Assembly: GCA_900540275.1 (NCBI GenBank)
Contig: UQFO01000008.1
Coordinates: forward strand, 1-64,000
Source of the DNA: an uncultured Oscillospiraceae bacterium
GTDB taxonomy: Bacteria; Bacillota; Clostridia; Oscillospirales; Acutalibacteraceae
DNA length: 64,000 nt
Direction: 5' to 3'
A model generated the notes under the pieces. That model saw only the letters and a list, made by a program, of their open reading frames with translations. It was not told where the DNA came from and did no database searches. Shown in pieces: positions 41,253 to 49,788 of the stretch. Position numbers and translations under genes: made by a program. Each line of letters opens with the position of its first letter. Within the stretch, counting starts at the first letter, position 1.

Positions 41253-42287
41253 ATGATAAAAGCAGGAATCATCGGCGCGACGGGTTACGCGGGCGCGGAG
41301 CTTGTGCGCCTGCTCATGCAGCACCCGCAGGCGGAAATCGCCGCGATTAGCTCCGTATCTTTTGAAGGAAAGCCGGTTTCTTCCGTTTATCCCGCATACC
41401 GCCGGCTAAACGATATGGTTTGCACAACCGCGCAGGATGTGATAGATAAAAGCGACGTGGTGTTCGCGGCGCTCCCGCACGGGCTTTCCCAGGACATCGC
41501 AAAGGAATGTTACGAGCGGGAAAAAATCTTTATCGACCTTGGCGCGGACTTCAGGCTGGAAAACGAGGACGACTATAAGGAATGGTACGGCGGGGAGTAT
41601 AAGGACAAGGAGCTGCACAGGAATTCCGTGTACGCGCTGCCGGAGCTGTTCCGCGACCAGATAAAGGGCAAAAAAACAATAGCGAACCCCGGCTGCTATA
41701 CGACGGGCGTGCCGCTGGCGCTCGCCCCCGCAATCAGCGCTGGGCTTATCTCCGCCAAAGGTATTGTAGCGGACTGCAAATCAGGCGTAACGGGCGCGGG
41801 CAGGGGGCTGTCCCAGAACACGCATTATCCCGATTTGAACGAAGGGTTCCACCCATATAAGGTGGCGGCCCACCGCCATACGCCGGAAATCGAGCAAACG
41901 CTTTCCCATCTCGCGGGCGAAAATGTGACGATTACCTTTGTACCGCACCTGCTGCCGATAAACCGCGGCATTCTTTCCACTTGCTACGCAATGTTAAGCG
42001 AGGGCGCGACGAAAGAAAAAATCAGGGCTGCCTACGAGGAATTTTACCATGATGAATATTTTGTCCGGCTTTTGCCCGACGGCGCGTACGCGGACATCCA
42101 CGACATCAAATACTCAAACTTCTGCGATATTTCGCTGCATATCGATACGCGCGCGAACAGGCTCATCGCCGTTTCCGCCATCGACAACATGGTCAAGGGC
42201 GCGGCGGGGCAGGCCGTTCAGAATATGAATATCGTGTTCGGGCTCGACGAAAAAACAGGGCTCGAAATTGTGCCGCCTGCTTTTTAA
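41253..42287 (+). CDS. argC: N-acetyl-gamma-glutamyl-phosphate reductase
   Basis: 344 residues. NAD(P)-binding IGATGYAGAELVRLL at the start, the catalytic cysteine in ANPGCYTTGVPLAL, and HRHTPEIEQTL and FVPHLLPINRGI further on. It reduces N-acetylglutamyl phosphate to the semialdehyde in arginine synthesis. AGAAGGGGAGACCTTTT precedes the ATG. It begins the run argC-argJ-argB-argD-argF. Confidence 0.98.
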   Translation: MIKAGIIGATGYAGAELVRLLMQHPQAEIAAISSVSFEGKPVSSVYPAYRRLNDMVCTTAQDVIDKSDVVFAALPHGLSQDIAKECYEREKIFIDLGADFRLENEDDYKEWYGGEYKDKELHRNSVYALPELFRDQIKGKKTIANPGCYTTGVPLALAPAISAGLISAKGIVADCKSGVTGAGRGLSQNTHYPDLNEGFHPYKVAAHRHTPEIEQTLSHLAGENVTITFVPHLLPINRGILSTCYAMLSEGATKEKIRAAYEEFYHDEYFVRLLPDGAYADIHDIKYSNFCDISLHIDTRANRLIAVSAIDNMVKGAAGQAVQNMNIVFGLDEKTGLEIVPPAF

Positions 42288-42312
42288 CGCGCGGCGGCTT
42301 TAGGAGGATATT

Positions 42313-43536
42313 ATGCCTTATCAGCTGATAGACGGGACGGTCACAACCCCGCAGGGCTTTACGGCGGCGGGTATATGCTGTTCCATCAAACCGAATAACC
42401 ATACGAAGCGTGATTTGATGCTGCTTGCCTGCGACGTACCCTGCAGCGCGGCGGGCGTCTACACACAAAACTTAGTCAAAAGCTCCGCGGTTCTTGTTAC
42501 ACAGGAACATTTAAAAAACGGAAGGGCACAGGCGGTTATCGCAAACAGCGGCAACGCCAACACCTGCAACGCAGACGGTATGGAAAAAGCAAACCGTATG
42601 TGTGAAATTGCGGCGGAAAAGCTTCAGATTGTTCCCGAAGACGTTATTGTCGCTTCTACAGGGGTAATCGGCCAGGTTCTTCCGATTGAGCCAATCGAAA
42701 ATAAAGCGGATGAGCTTTTTGCCCATCTCTCCAAAGCTGGCGGTACCGACGCGGCGGAAGCCATCATGACGACAGACACCGTCAAAAAGGAAGCGGCCGC
42801 CGTGCTTACCCTGGATGGTAAAACCGTAACCATCGGCGGCATTGCAAAGGGCAGCGGCATGATACATATCAACATGGGAACGATGCTGAGCTTCCTGACG
42901 ACCGACGCCGCGGTTTCCTCCGGCATGCTTTATGAAGCGCTCAAGGAGGCAGCCGGGGATTCCTATAATATGGTAAGCGTCGATGGCGACACCTCCACAA
43001 ACGATACGCTCACCATTATGGCGTCCGGCAAGGCGGGCAACGCCGAAATTACAGAAAAGAACGAAGATTACAGGGCCTTTGTGCAGGCGCTGACAGCACT
43101 GTGCAAAAAGCTTTCCAAAATGCTTGCGGGGGACGGCGAGGGCGCGACGAAGCTTCTCGTCTGTTCCGTCACCGGTGCAAAGACAAAGGAGGACGCAAAG
43201 GGCGTTGCGAAAACGGTCATTTGCTCGAGCTTGCTCAAGGCCGCTATGTTCGGCGCGGACGCAAACTGGGGCAGGGTGCTGTGCGCCATCGGCTACAGCG
43301 GCTGTGACGTTGATATCCATAAAGTAGATGTGGCGTTTGCCTCCGGCAAAGGAACGCTTCCCGTCTGCAAAAACGGCGCGGGAATTGAATTTTCTGAGGA
43401 TAAGGCAAAAGAGATTCTCAGCGAAAAGGAAATTACCATTGAGGTATCCTTAAACGACGGTTCATCCTGTGCGGAGGCCTACGGCTGTGATTTGACGTAT
43501 GATTATGTTAAAATAAACGGCGACTACCGCACCTGA
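42313..43536 (+). CDS. argJ: Bifunctional glutamate N-acetyltransferase/ornithine acetyltransferase
   Basis: 407 residues. The self-cleavage region reads KGSGMIHINMGTMLSFLTTD, with Thr190 as the nucleophile that starts the beta chain; the residue before it is Gly, where Ala is usual. C-terminal FGADANWGRVLCAIGYSG is also typical. It recycles the acetyl group from N-acetylornithine to glutamate. With argJ the pathway is cyclic, so ArgE is not needed. TAGGAGGATATT precedes the ATG. Confidence 0.97.
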   Translation: MPYQLIDGTVTTPQGFTAAGICCSIKPNNHTKRDLMLLACDVPCSAAGVYTQNLVKSSAVLVTQEHLKNGRAQAVIANSGNANTCNADGMEKANRMCEIAAEKLQIVPEDVIVASTGVIGQVLPIEPIENKADELFAHLSKAGGTDAAEAIMTTDTVKKEAAAVLTLDGKTVTIGGIAKGSGMIHINMGTMLSFLTTDAAVSSGMLYEALKEAAGDSYNMVSVDGDTSTNDTLTIMASGKAGNAEITEKNEDYRAFVQALTALCKKLSKMLAGDGEGATKLLVCSVTGAKTKEDAKGVAKTVICSSLLKAAMFGADANWGRVLCAIGYSGCDVDIHKVDVAFASGKGTLPVCKNGAGIEFSEDKAKEILSEKEITIEVSLNDGSSCAEAYGCDLTYDYVKINGDYRT

Positions 43537-43649
43537 GCCGACTTTTCAGTAAATTGGCGTATACCGGGACTGCCGCGCCCTTACTTAGCTTAGATATGCG
43601 GCGGCCGCCTTTTACCTGTCATGTGTATACTTTATAGGAGACAGAAAAT

Positions 43650-44324
43650 ATGAATGAAATAATCCTCCGGGCAATGGAGGAAATTGAAAAGCTTGCGTCC
43701 GCTGTTCCGCAAGGGAAGCATATCATTACAGGCGATATCAGAAAATTGTCTGCCAAGCTGTTTCGGGAACTGGAAGATAAAACAATAGGGAATGTCCTGG
43801 CCCTCTGCGAAGAGCTGCTGGAACAGCAAAGCTGGGCGTTAGGCGTGATAGCGTATGACTGGGCGTTCCGGGTAAGAGGCCAATATAACGAAGCTACATA
43901 TGATGTTTTTTATAGCTGGCTGAAAAGGTATGTACGGGGCTGGGGCGACTGTGACGATTTCTGTACGCACGCGTTTGGCGCTTTATTACAAAGAGATAAA
44001 TCGCTGTTTGCAAAAATAACCGATTGGACGGCGGACAAGGATTTTTGGGTACGGCGCGCTTCTGCCGTAATACTAATCCCCGCGATTTTACATAACGATT
44101 ATGAGGGCCTTTACCCATATCAAATTAGCGATTTGCTTATGTATGACGGGCATGACCTTGTTCAAAAGGGCTATGGCTGGATGCTGAAATGCTTATCAAC
44201 GGCAGATATGGAATCTGTGAAAGAATACCTGGCCCTGCGCCATAAAGAAATGCCGAGAACCGCTTTCCGCTATGCGCTGGAAAAGTTCGATGAAAAAATA
44301 AGGAAAGAATTGATGGCTTTATAA
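43650..44324 (+). CDS. AlkD-like DNA alkylation repair protein
   Basis: 224 residues of alpha-helical HEAT-like repeats. Segments WALGVIAYDWAFRVRG, VRGWGDCDDFCTHAFGALLQ and KDFWVRRASAVILIPAI are typical of AlkC/AlkD-type DNA glycosylases, which remove alkylated bases without flipping them. TATAGGAGACAGAAAAT precedes the ATG. It lies between argJ and argB in the same direction, so it shares the arginine transcript or splits it. No functional link with arginine is known. Confidence 0.85.
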   Translation: MNEIILRAMEEIEKLASAVPQGKHIITGDIRKLSAKLFRELEDKTIGNVLALCEELLEQQSWALGVIAYDWAFRVRGQYNEATYDVFYSWLKRYVRGWGDCDDFCTHAFGALLQRDKSLFAKITDWTADKDFWVRRASAVILIPAILHNDYEGLYPYQISDLLMYDGHDLVQKGYGWMLKCLSTADMESVKEYLALRHKEMPRTAFRYALEKFDEKIRKELMAL

Positions 44325-44371
44325 CGGCCGTAAAAGATAGAATGGATAATCTGATTCCGGGAGGAACTATT

Positions 44372-45229
44372 ATGGATATAACAAGCGAAAAGCGAGCCCA
44401 GGTGCTCATACAGGCGCTGCCGTACATACAAAAATTTGCGGGACAGACGATTGTCGTAAAATACGGCGGCAACGCGATGATAAGCCCCCAGCTTAAAAGC
44501 GCGGTCATGAGCGATATCGTCCTGATGCAGCTTGTGGGCATCAACGTTGTGCTCGTCCACGGGGGCGGTCCGGAAATCAGCGAAATGCTCAAAAAGGTCG
44601 GTAAGGAAAGCAAATTCGTAAACGGAATGCGCGTCACCGACGAAGAGACTGTCGAAATCGTCCAGATGGTACTCGCGGGCAAGGTCAACAAGGGGCTTGT
44701 CCAGCAGCTTGAGGGGCATGGCGGCAGGGCGCTTGGCCTTTGCGGGCTCGACTCCCGCATGATTATGGCGGAAAAGCTGGCTTCAGCTGAGGATTTGGGC
44801 TTTGTAGGCGAAATCACAGAGGTCAATTCCGGCGTAATCGAAGACGCGATTGAAAAAGGCTATGTGCCGATAATCTCGACCATCGCGGGCGGGTACCATG
44901 GCGAGGTTTACAATATCAACGCGGATATCGCGGCGGCCAGCATCGCGGCGAAGCTCGGCGCGTGCAAGCTAATCCTGATGACCGACATCCGCGGCCTTCT
45001 GCGCGACAGGGAAGACGAAAGCACGCTGATTCCTGTTGTCAACGTCAGCGACGTCCCGAGCCTCAAGCGGGAAAAAATCATAAGCGGCGGCATGATTCCT
45101 AAAATCGATTGCTGCGTCGAGGCCGTACGGCAGGGCGTCAAGCGGGCGCATATTATCGACGGCAGGATTGAGCACTCCATTTTAATCGAGATGTTCTCCG
45201 ACGAGGGCATCGGCACGATGTTTTACTAA
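44372..45229 (+). CDS. argB: Acetylglutamate kinase
   Basis: 285 residues, amino-acid kinase fold. IVVKYGGNAMIS (phosphate loop), VLVHGGGPEISEML and the C-terminal GGMIPKIDCCVEAV are the expected motifs. It phosphorylates N-acetylglutamate. ATG 44372 follows GGGAGGAACTATT; ATG 44342 is upstream of that site. The N-terminal extension (ITSEKRAQVLIQALPYIQKF) is the helix found in hexameric, arginine-inhibited enzymes, so feedback inhibition by arginine is plausible. Confidence 0.97.
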   Translation: MDITSEKRAQVLIQALPYIQKFAGQTIVVKYGGNAMISPQLKSAVMSDIVLMQLVGINVVLVHGGGPEISEMLKKVGKESKFVNGMRVTDEETVEIVQMVLAGKVNKGLVQQLEGHGGRALGLCGLDSRMIMAEKLASAEDLGFVGEITEVNSGVIEDAIEKGYVPIISTIAGGYHGEVYNINADIAAASIAAKLGACKLILMTDIRGLLRDREDESTLIPVVNVSDVPSLKREKIISGGMIPKIDCCVEAVRQGVKRAHIIDGRIEHSILIEMFSDEGIGTMFY

Positions 45230-45243
45230 AAAAGAGGTACCCT

Positions 45244-45666
45244 ATGACCATCAGGAAAATGAAGGAAAACGATTATAATGAAGTCCGCGCCATGTGGCAG
45301 GTGACTTCAAAGCGCGCGCTGTCGAAATCGGACGGGCGGGAAGAAATCTGCCGTTACTTAAAGCGCAACGAGGGTTTGAGCGTCGTCGCGCAAGAGGACG
45401 GGAAAATCATCGGCGCGGTGCTCGCCGGACATGACGGGCGGCGCGGATTTCTCCATCATATGGCTGTACTGCCCGGCTACCGCAGGCACGGCGTGGCAAG
45501 GCAAATGGCCCAGGAAGCGCTGGAAGGGCTCAAAAGGGAGGGCATCGATAAAACGCATATTTTCGTGTTTTCCGATAATCAGGCGGGGCAGGCGTTCTGG
45601 TCGTCGATGGGATTTTTACGGCGCGGGGACGTACACGTTTACTCCTGCGAGCACGGCTCCATATAA
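45244..45666 (+). CDS. GNAT-family N-acetyltransferase within the arginine genes
   Basis: 140 residues. The acetyl-CoA site reads LHHMAVLPGYRRHGVARQMA near residue 75, followed by IFVFSDNQAGQAFWSSMGF, the usual C-terminal GNAT end. It is placed 14 bp after argB and 22 bp before argD, so it is a true operon member. A role in supplying N-acetylglutamate (ArgA-like) is possible from context; acetylation of another amine is equally possible. No AAK domain is fused. Confidence 0.88.
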   Translation: MTIRKMKENDYNEVRAMWQVTSKRALSKSDGREEICRYLKRNEGLSVVAQEDGKIIGAVLAGHDGRRGFLHHMAVLPGYRRHGVARQMAQEALEGLKREGIDKTHIFVFSDNQAGQAFWSSMGFLRRGDVHVYSCEHGSI

Positions 45667-45688
45667 CAGAGGAAAGGCGTGATAAGCT

Positions 45689-46864
45689 ATGGACTATACA
45701 CAGGTTAAAAATGACGAGCACGATTATTTGATGCCCACATACGGCAGGTTCGACGCTGTGCTCACGCACGGCAAGGGCGCTGCGGCATACGGCGCGGATG
45801 AAAAGGAATATATCGACTTTACAAGCGGCATCGGCGTAAACGCGCTGGGCTACAGCGACGACGGCTGGGTAAAGGCGGTTACAGGGCAGGCTTTAAAGAT
45901 TCAGCATATATCAAACCTTTATTACAGCCCGGTGCAGACGCAGCTTGCAAAAGCGCTCTGTGAGAAGACGGGGTTTGACAAGGTGTTTTTTACAAATTCA
46001 GGCGCGGAAGCAAACGAATGCGCCATCAAGCTTGCAAGAAAATACAGCTTTGAAACGTTCGACCCGTCGCGAACGAGCATCGTCTGCCTGAAAAATTCGT
46101 TCCACGGCAGGACTATCACGACGCTTTCGGCCACCGGTCAGGATGTGTTCCACAACTATTTCTTCCCATTTACCGGCGGCTTTACGTTTGCGGAGGCAAA
46201 CGATTTTGAGAGCGTGAAAGCAAGCGTGAACGAAGAAACGTGCGCCGTAATGATTGAGCTTATCCAGGGAGAAGGCGGCGTCTGCCCGCTTGAACAGGAG
46301 TTTGTTTTAAACCTCTATGATTTTTGCAGGGAAAACGCGCTGCTGCTGATTGTTGACGAGGTACAGACGGGCATGGGCCGCACAGGAAAGCTTTACTGTT
46401 ATGAAAATTACGGGATTATGCCCGACATAGTAACCTCGGCAAAGGGCTTGGGCGGGGGGCTGCCAATCGGCGCATGCCTGTGCAGCAAAGAGCTCGGCGG
46501 CGTTTTATCCGCCGGTACGCACGGCACCACCTACGGCGGAAACCCTATCGTATGCGCCGGCGCTTTGGAAGTGCTGTCCCGTGTAGGAAACGACGCGTTT
46601 TTAAAAGAGGTACGGCAAAAGGGCGCATACATAAAAGAGAAGCTTTTGAAGATGGACAACGTAAAAGAAGTGCGCGGAATGGGAATGATGCTCGGTATCG
46701 TGCTCGAAAACGGCGAAGCAAAAGAAATCGCCGCCAAATGCGTACAAAACGGGCTTTTAATCCTGACAGCAAAGGCGCTGCTGCGCCTGCTGCCGCCGCT
46801 TACCATTACATATGAGGAAATAGACAAGGGGCTTGCAATTTTGCAGCATTGCCTGAAAGCATAA
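45689..46864 (+). CDS. argD: Acetylornithine aminotransferase
   Basis: 391 residues, class III PLP aminotransferase. GSGAEANECAIKLAR-like segment (NSGAEANECAIKLARKYSF), IVDEVQTGMGRTGKLYCYEN and the PLP lysine in TSAKGLGGGLPIGACL are present. It forms N-acetylornithine from the semialdehyde. AGAGGAAAGGCGTGATAAGCT precedes the ATG. The nearest neighbours are the GNAT gene and argF. Confidence 0.97.
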   Translation: MDYTQVKNDEHDYLMPTYGRFDAVLTHGKGAAAYGADEKEYIDFTSGIGVNALGYSDDGWVKAVTGQALKIQHISNLYYSPVQTQLAKALCEKTGFDKVFFTNSGAEANECAIKLARKYSFETFDPSRTSIVCLKNSFHGRTITTLSATGQDVFHNYFFPFTGGFTFAEANDFESVKASVNEETCAVMIELIQGEGGVCPLEQEFVLNLYDFCRENALLLIVDEVQTGMGRTGKLYCYENYGIMPDIVTSAKGLGGGLPIGACLCSKELGGVLSAGTHGTTYGGNPIVCAGALEVLSRVGNDAFLKEVRQKGAYIKEKLLKMDNVKEVRGMGMMLGIVLENGEAKEIAAKCVQNGLLILTAKALLRLLPPLTITYEEIDKGLAILQHCLKA

Positions 46865-46896
46865 TAAAATACGGCCATTGAAAGGAAGAACCAAGC

Positions 46897-47802
46897 ATGA
46901 AGCATTTACTCAAGCTCCTGGATTTATCAGGCCAGGAAATTATCGACATTTTAAACCTTGCCGACCAGCTCAAATACGAGCAGAAGCACGGCATAGAGCA
47001 CAAGCTGCTAAAGGGCAAAACGCTCGGGATGATATTCCAGAAGGCCTCGACGCGCACGCGCGTTTCATTTGAGGTCGGCATGTACCAGCTCGGCGGCATG
47101 CCGCTGTTTTTGTCGGCAAACGACATGCAGATAGGCAGGGGCGAGCCGGTGCAGGACACCGCGCGTGTATTGTCGCGTTTTCTCGATGGTATCATGATCC
47201 GCACGTTTGAGCAGGCAGAGGTTGAGGCGCTCGCACAGCATGGCAGTATCCCTATTATCAACGGACTGACCGATTTCTGCCATCCGTGCCAGGTGCTTGC
47301 CGACCTGATGACAATCCGTGAATTTAAGGGTAAGCTCGAGGGGCTGAAGCTGTGCTTTATCGGGGATGGCAACAATATGATGAACTCCCTGATTGTCGGC
47401 GGGCTTAAGACGGGTATGAAAGTATCGGTCGCGTGCCCGGAGGGGTACGACCCCGACCCGTCTATCCTGGAATTTGCGGCGGCCTACGATTGCTTTGAGC
47501 TGCACAGGAATCCAATTGGCGCGGCAAAGGACGCGGACGTGCTCATTACCGATGTGTGGGCGTCCATGGGACAGGAAAACGAGGCGAAAAAGCGCGCGGC
47601 GGCGTTTGCGGGCTTCCAGATAAATGACGAGCTCATGGCAGCGGCAAAGCCTGACGCGATGGTGCAGCACTGCCTCCCCGCGCATAGGGAAGAGGAGATA
47701 ACGGAAAAGGTTTTTGAAGCGCACGCGGACGAAATCTTTGAGGAAGCGGAGAACCGCCTGCACGCGCAAAAGGCTGTGCTCGTCAAGACAATGGCTGAAT
47801 AA
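46897..47802 (+). CDS. argF: Ornithine carbamoyltransferase
   Basis: 301 residues. The carbamoyl-phosphate motif KASTRTRVSFE (STRTR), the NGLTDFCHPCQVLADLMT segment and the ornithine motif HCLPAHREEE identify it; the last is HCLPAHRGEE in most relatives. It makes citrulline. GAAAGGAAGAACC precedes the ATG. It is the last arginine gene of the cluster; argR and carAB are not in the window. Confidence 0.97.
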   Translation: MKHLLKLLDLSGQEIIDILNLADQLKYEQKHGIEHKLLKGKTLGMIFQKASTRTRVSFEVGMYQLGGMPLFLSANDMQIGRGEPVQDTARVLSRFLDGIMIRTFEQAEVEALAQHGSIPIINGLTDFCHPCQVLADLMTIREFKGKLEGLKLCFIGDGNNMMNSLIVGGLKTGMKVSVACPEGYDPDPSILEFAAAYDCFELHRNPIGAAKDADVLITDVWASMGQENEAKKRAAAFAGFQINDELMAAAKPDAMVQHCLPAHREEEITEKVFEAHADEIFEEAENRLHAQKAVLVKTMAE

Positions 47803-47817
47803 TATAATTGAATTTTT

Positions 47818-47848
47818 GGCCGGGTACGCCGTGCGGGCGTGCCCGGCC
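47818..47848 (+). other. Hairpin between argF and nadA
   Basis: A 13-bp stem GGCCGGGTACGCC/GGCGTGCCCGGCC (one G-U pair) with short loop, ending just before the GAAAGGG ribosome site of nadA, without U tract. Confidence 0.65.
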
Positions 47849-47865
47849 TGAAAGGGTTAACAAAT

Positions 47866-48780
47866 ATGGTAAGGGATATACAGGATGAGATTTTAAGGCT
47901 CAAGAAGGAAAAGGATATCTGTATTTTGGCGCATAGCTACCAGTCCCACGACATTCTGGAAATCGCGGATTTTACAGGCGATTCCTACCAGCTGAGCGTT
48001 ATGGCAAAGAGCGCGCCGCAATCGACCGTTTTGATGTGCGGCGTGCGCTTTATGGCGGAGACGGTAAAGCTCTTGTCGCCGCAGAAAAGGGTGATACTGT
48101 CAAACCCTGACGCCGGGTGTCCTATGGCAGAACAGATTTTGCCGCAGGAGGTCGCCGCGTTTAAAAAGGAGCATCCGGGTTACACGGTTGTTGCTTATAT
48201 CAATACGACCACCGCGCTCAAAACGCAGTGTGACGTGTGCGTAACCTCGTCCTCGGCGGTTAAAATCGTCGGGAATATCGATAACGACAACATTCTTTTC
48301 CTGCCCGACCAGAACCTCGGGCAATATGTAAAGGAACAATTCCCGGAAAAAAATATCGTGCTCATGGACGGGAGCTGCCCGGTACACGCGCAGGTATCCT
48401 TCCGCGAGGCGCAGGAAAGCAAACGCCTGCACCCCGGCGCGCAGCTTCTGGTCCATCCTGAATGCGTTCCGGCAGTGCTCAGGGAAGCCGATTTTATCGG
48501 TTCTACCTCCGCTATCATGAATTATGCCAAGCAATCGGATAAAAAAGAGTTCATTATCGGTACGGAAATCAGCATTGCCGAACATTTACAGCATGAATGC
48601 CCCGATAAATCGTTCTACCTGATGTCAAAGCGCCTGATTTGCCCGAATATGAAGGCCACGACGATTGTAGACGTATTCAATTGTATAAAAGGCACCGGCG
48701 GGGATATCATAGAGCTTGACCCGGAGGTTCGGGAGAAAGCGGCGTGCTGTATCGAAAAGATGATAGAGCTCGGCGGGTGA
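47866..48780 (+). CDS. nadA: Quinolinate synthase A
   Basis: 304 residues. Motifs ILAHSYQSHDILEIADFTGD, LMCGVRFMAETVKLL, PDAGCPMAEQI, CDVCVTSSSAVKIV and KRLICPNMKATT include the three cysteines of the [4Fe-4S] cluster. It condenses iminoaspartate with dihydroxyacetone phosphate. ATG 47866 follows CTGAAAGGGTT; the ATG 27 bases upstream precedes that site. It normally goes with nadB and nadC, but neither is adjacent. It sits 63 bases after argF behind a hairpin and ends at a terminator. Confidence 0.95.
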   Translation: MVRDIQDEILRLKKEKDICILAHSYQSHDILEIADFTGDSYQLSVMAKSAPQSTVLMCGVRFMAETVKLLSPQKRVILSNPDAGCPMAEQILPQEVAAFKKEHPGYTVVAYINTTTALKTQCDVCVTSSSAVKIVGNIDNDNILFLPDQNLGQYVKEQFPEKNIVLMDGSCPVHAQVSFREAQESKRLHPGAQLLVHPECVPAVLREADFIGSTSAIMNYAKQSDKKEFIIGTEISIAEHLQHECPDKSFYLMSKRLICPNMKATTIVDVFNCIKGTGGDIIELDPEVREKAACCIEKMIELGG

Positions 48781-48832
48781 GCCTGTTTTCCGTCTTGTCC
48801 AAACACACAAAATATGATATGCTGGCAAAGGC

Positions 48833-48865
48833 GCGGGCGGCAGTTTTCCGCCCGCCTGTTTTTTA
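48833..48865 (+). terminator. Terminator of nadA
   Basis: Stem GCGGGCGG/CCGCCCGC (48833-48840 with 48848-48855), then CTGTTTTTTATT. Confidence 0.85.
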
Positions 48866-48940
48866 TTGATTTAGCTTACAGAAATATATGCCTCTCAGAA
48901 GGTAAACAGCGGACATGAAAAAATCAGGAGGTTTTGTGTA

Positions 48941-49366
48941 ATGGAAGATGAGCTGAAAATTAAAATGTACACATTTACGGTGGATTGCGTCAACCCTTAT
49001 GAATTAGCAAAGTTCTATGCGGAGCTGCTCAAGTGGGAAATACCGTTTTATAATGAAGATTGGGCATGTGTCGGCGCCCCGGGAACCGGCCAGGGAGCGT
49101 ACCCCGGTATTATGTTTCAACGGAACCCGGAGTATAAGCCGCCTGTGTGGCCGCCAGAGCCTGGGGCTCAACAGCAGATGGCGCATTTGGACCTTGCTGT
49201 TAATAACCTGGAGGAAGCAGTCCAATATGCATCCGATTGTGGGGCGACAGTCGCAGACGAGCAATTTTCTGATGACTGGAAGGTCATGCTTGACCCCGCA
49301 GGGCATCCCTTTTGCCTATGCCAAATGAAAGCGGTCTTCGAAAGCGGACAGCTTGCGCTGTTATAA
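48941..49366 (+). CDS. VOC/glyoxalase-family protein
   Basis: 141 residues. Two beta-alpha-beta modules: TFTVDCVNPYELAKFYAELL with WEIPFYNEDWACVGAPG, and MAHLDLAVNNLEEAVQYASD with DPAGHPFCLCQ. This is the glyoxalase-like fold, whose metal site may or may not be kept. ATCAGGAGGTTTTGTGTA precedes the ATG. Substrate unknown; relatives of this size often act on antibiotics or aldehydes, but many are of unknown role. Confidence 0.88.
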   Translation: MEDELKIKMYTFTVDCVNPYELAKFYAELLKWEIPFYNEDWACVGAPGTGQGAYPGIMFQRNPEYKPPVWPPEPGAQQQMAHLDLAVNNLEEAVQYASDCGATVADEQFSDDWKVMLDPAGHPFCLCQMKAVFESGQLALL

Positions 49367-49788
49367 ATAATTGCGCGGTTCCCGTGAATACAGGGTAACG
49401 AATTCATGCGCTATAAACGTGTAATTGGCGGGAATGAGCCGGCAGCTTAGGCTGCCGTAAAACTGGATATAAACACATCGCATAAACGAATCGAGGTTTT
49501 GGAATACGGCAGGCAGCGGTTTTTGGGGAGCTGCAGCCCTGCCACCAGCTCTGGCGTGTTTATTTCAGAGGACAAACCCGATTTATTGTGTGATATCAAG
49601 AATAAAAAGATTGGCAATAGGCTGTGTAAACGGCCGCCCATTAAAGCATGGTACGTCTAAAGGTGCTTGAAAGCCTATGGGGAATAGGCCCTTCACCTGT
49701 GCAATCAGGCAGACAGGTGATAACTTCGGCTTGCACGGCTTCCATGCAGCAAAACAAACGATTAATTATACTCCGGCGGTGAATCGAT
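49367..49788. other. Hairpin-bearing leader region upstream of mnmA
   Basis: No gene is supported in this 422-base gap. It holds a hairpin CGGCAGC/GCTGCCG near 49440-49457 and two further hairpins close to mnmA: GCCTAT/ATAGGC (49673-49678 with 49684-49689) and CACCTGT/ACAGGTG (49694-49700 with 49713-49719). The two lie 70-116 bases before mnmA and may form a structured 5' leader. A frame from 49452 to 49660 reads like protein but has no start codon. Confidence 0.4.

Noticed and set aside
49447..49641. 64-codon minus-strand frame before mnmA
   Set aside because: No ribosome site or motif; overlaps a hairpin and reads as noise.
49665..49788. T-box or cobalamin riboswitch before mnmA
   Set aside because: No T-box sequence, specifier loop or B12-box pattern was seen.
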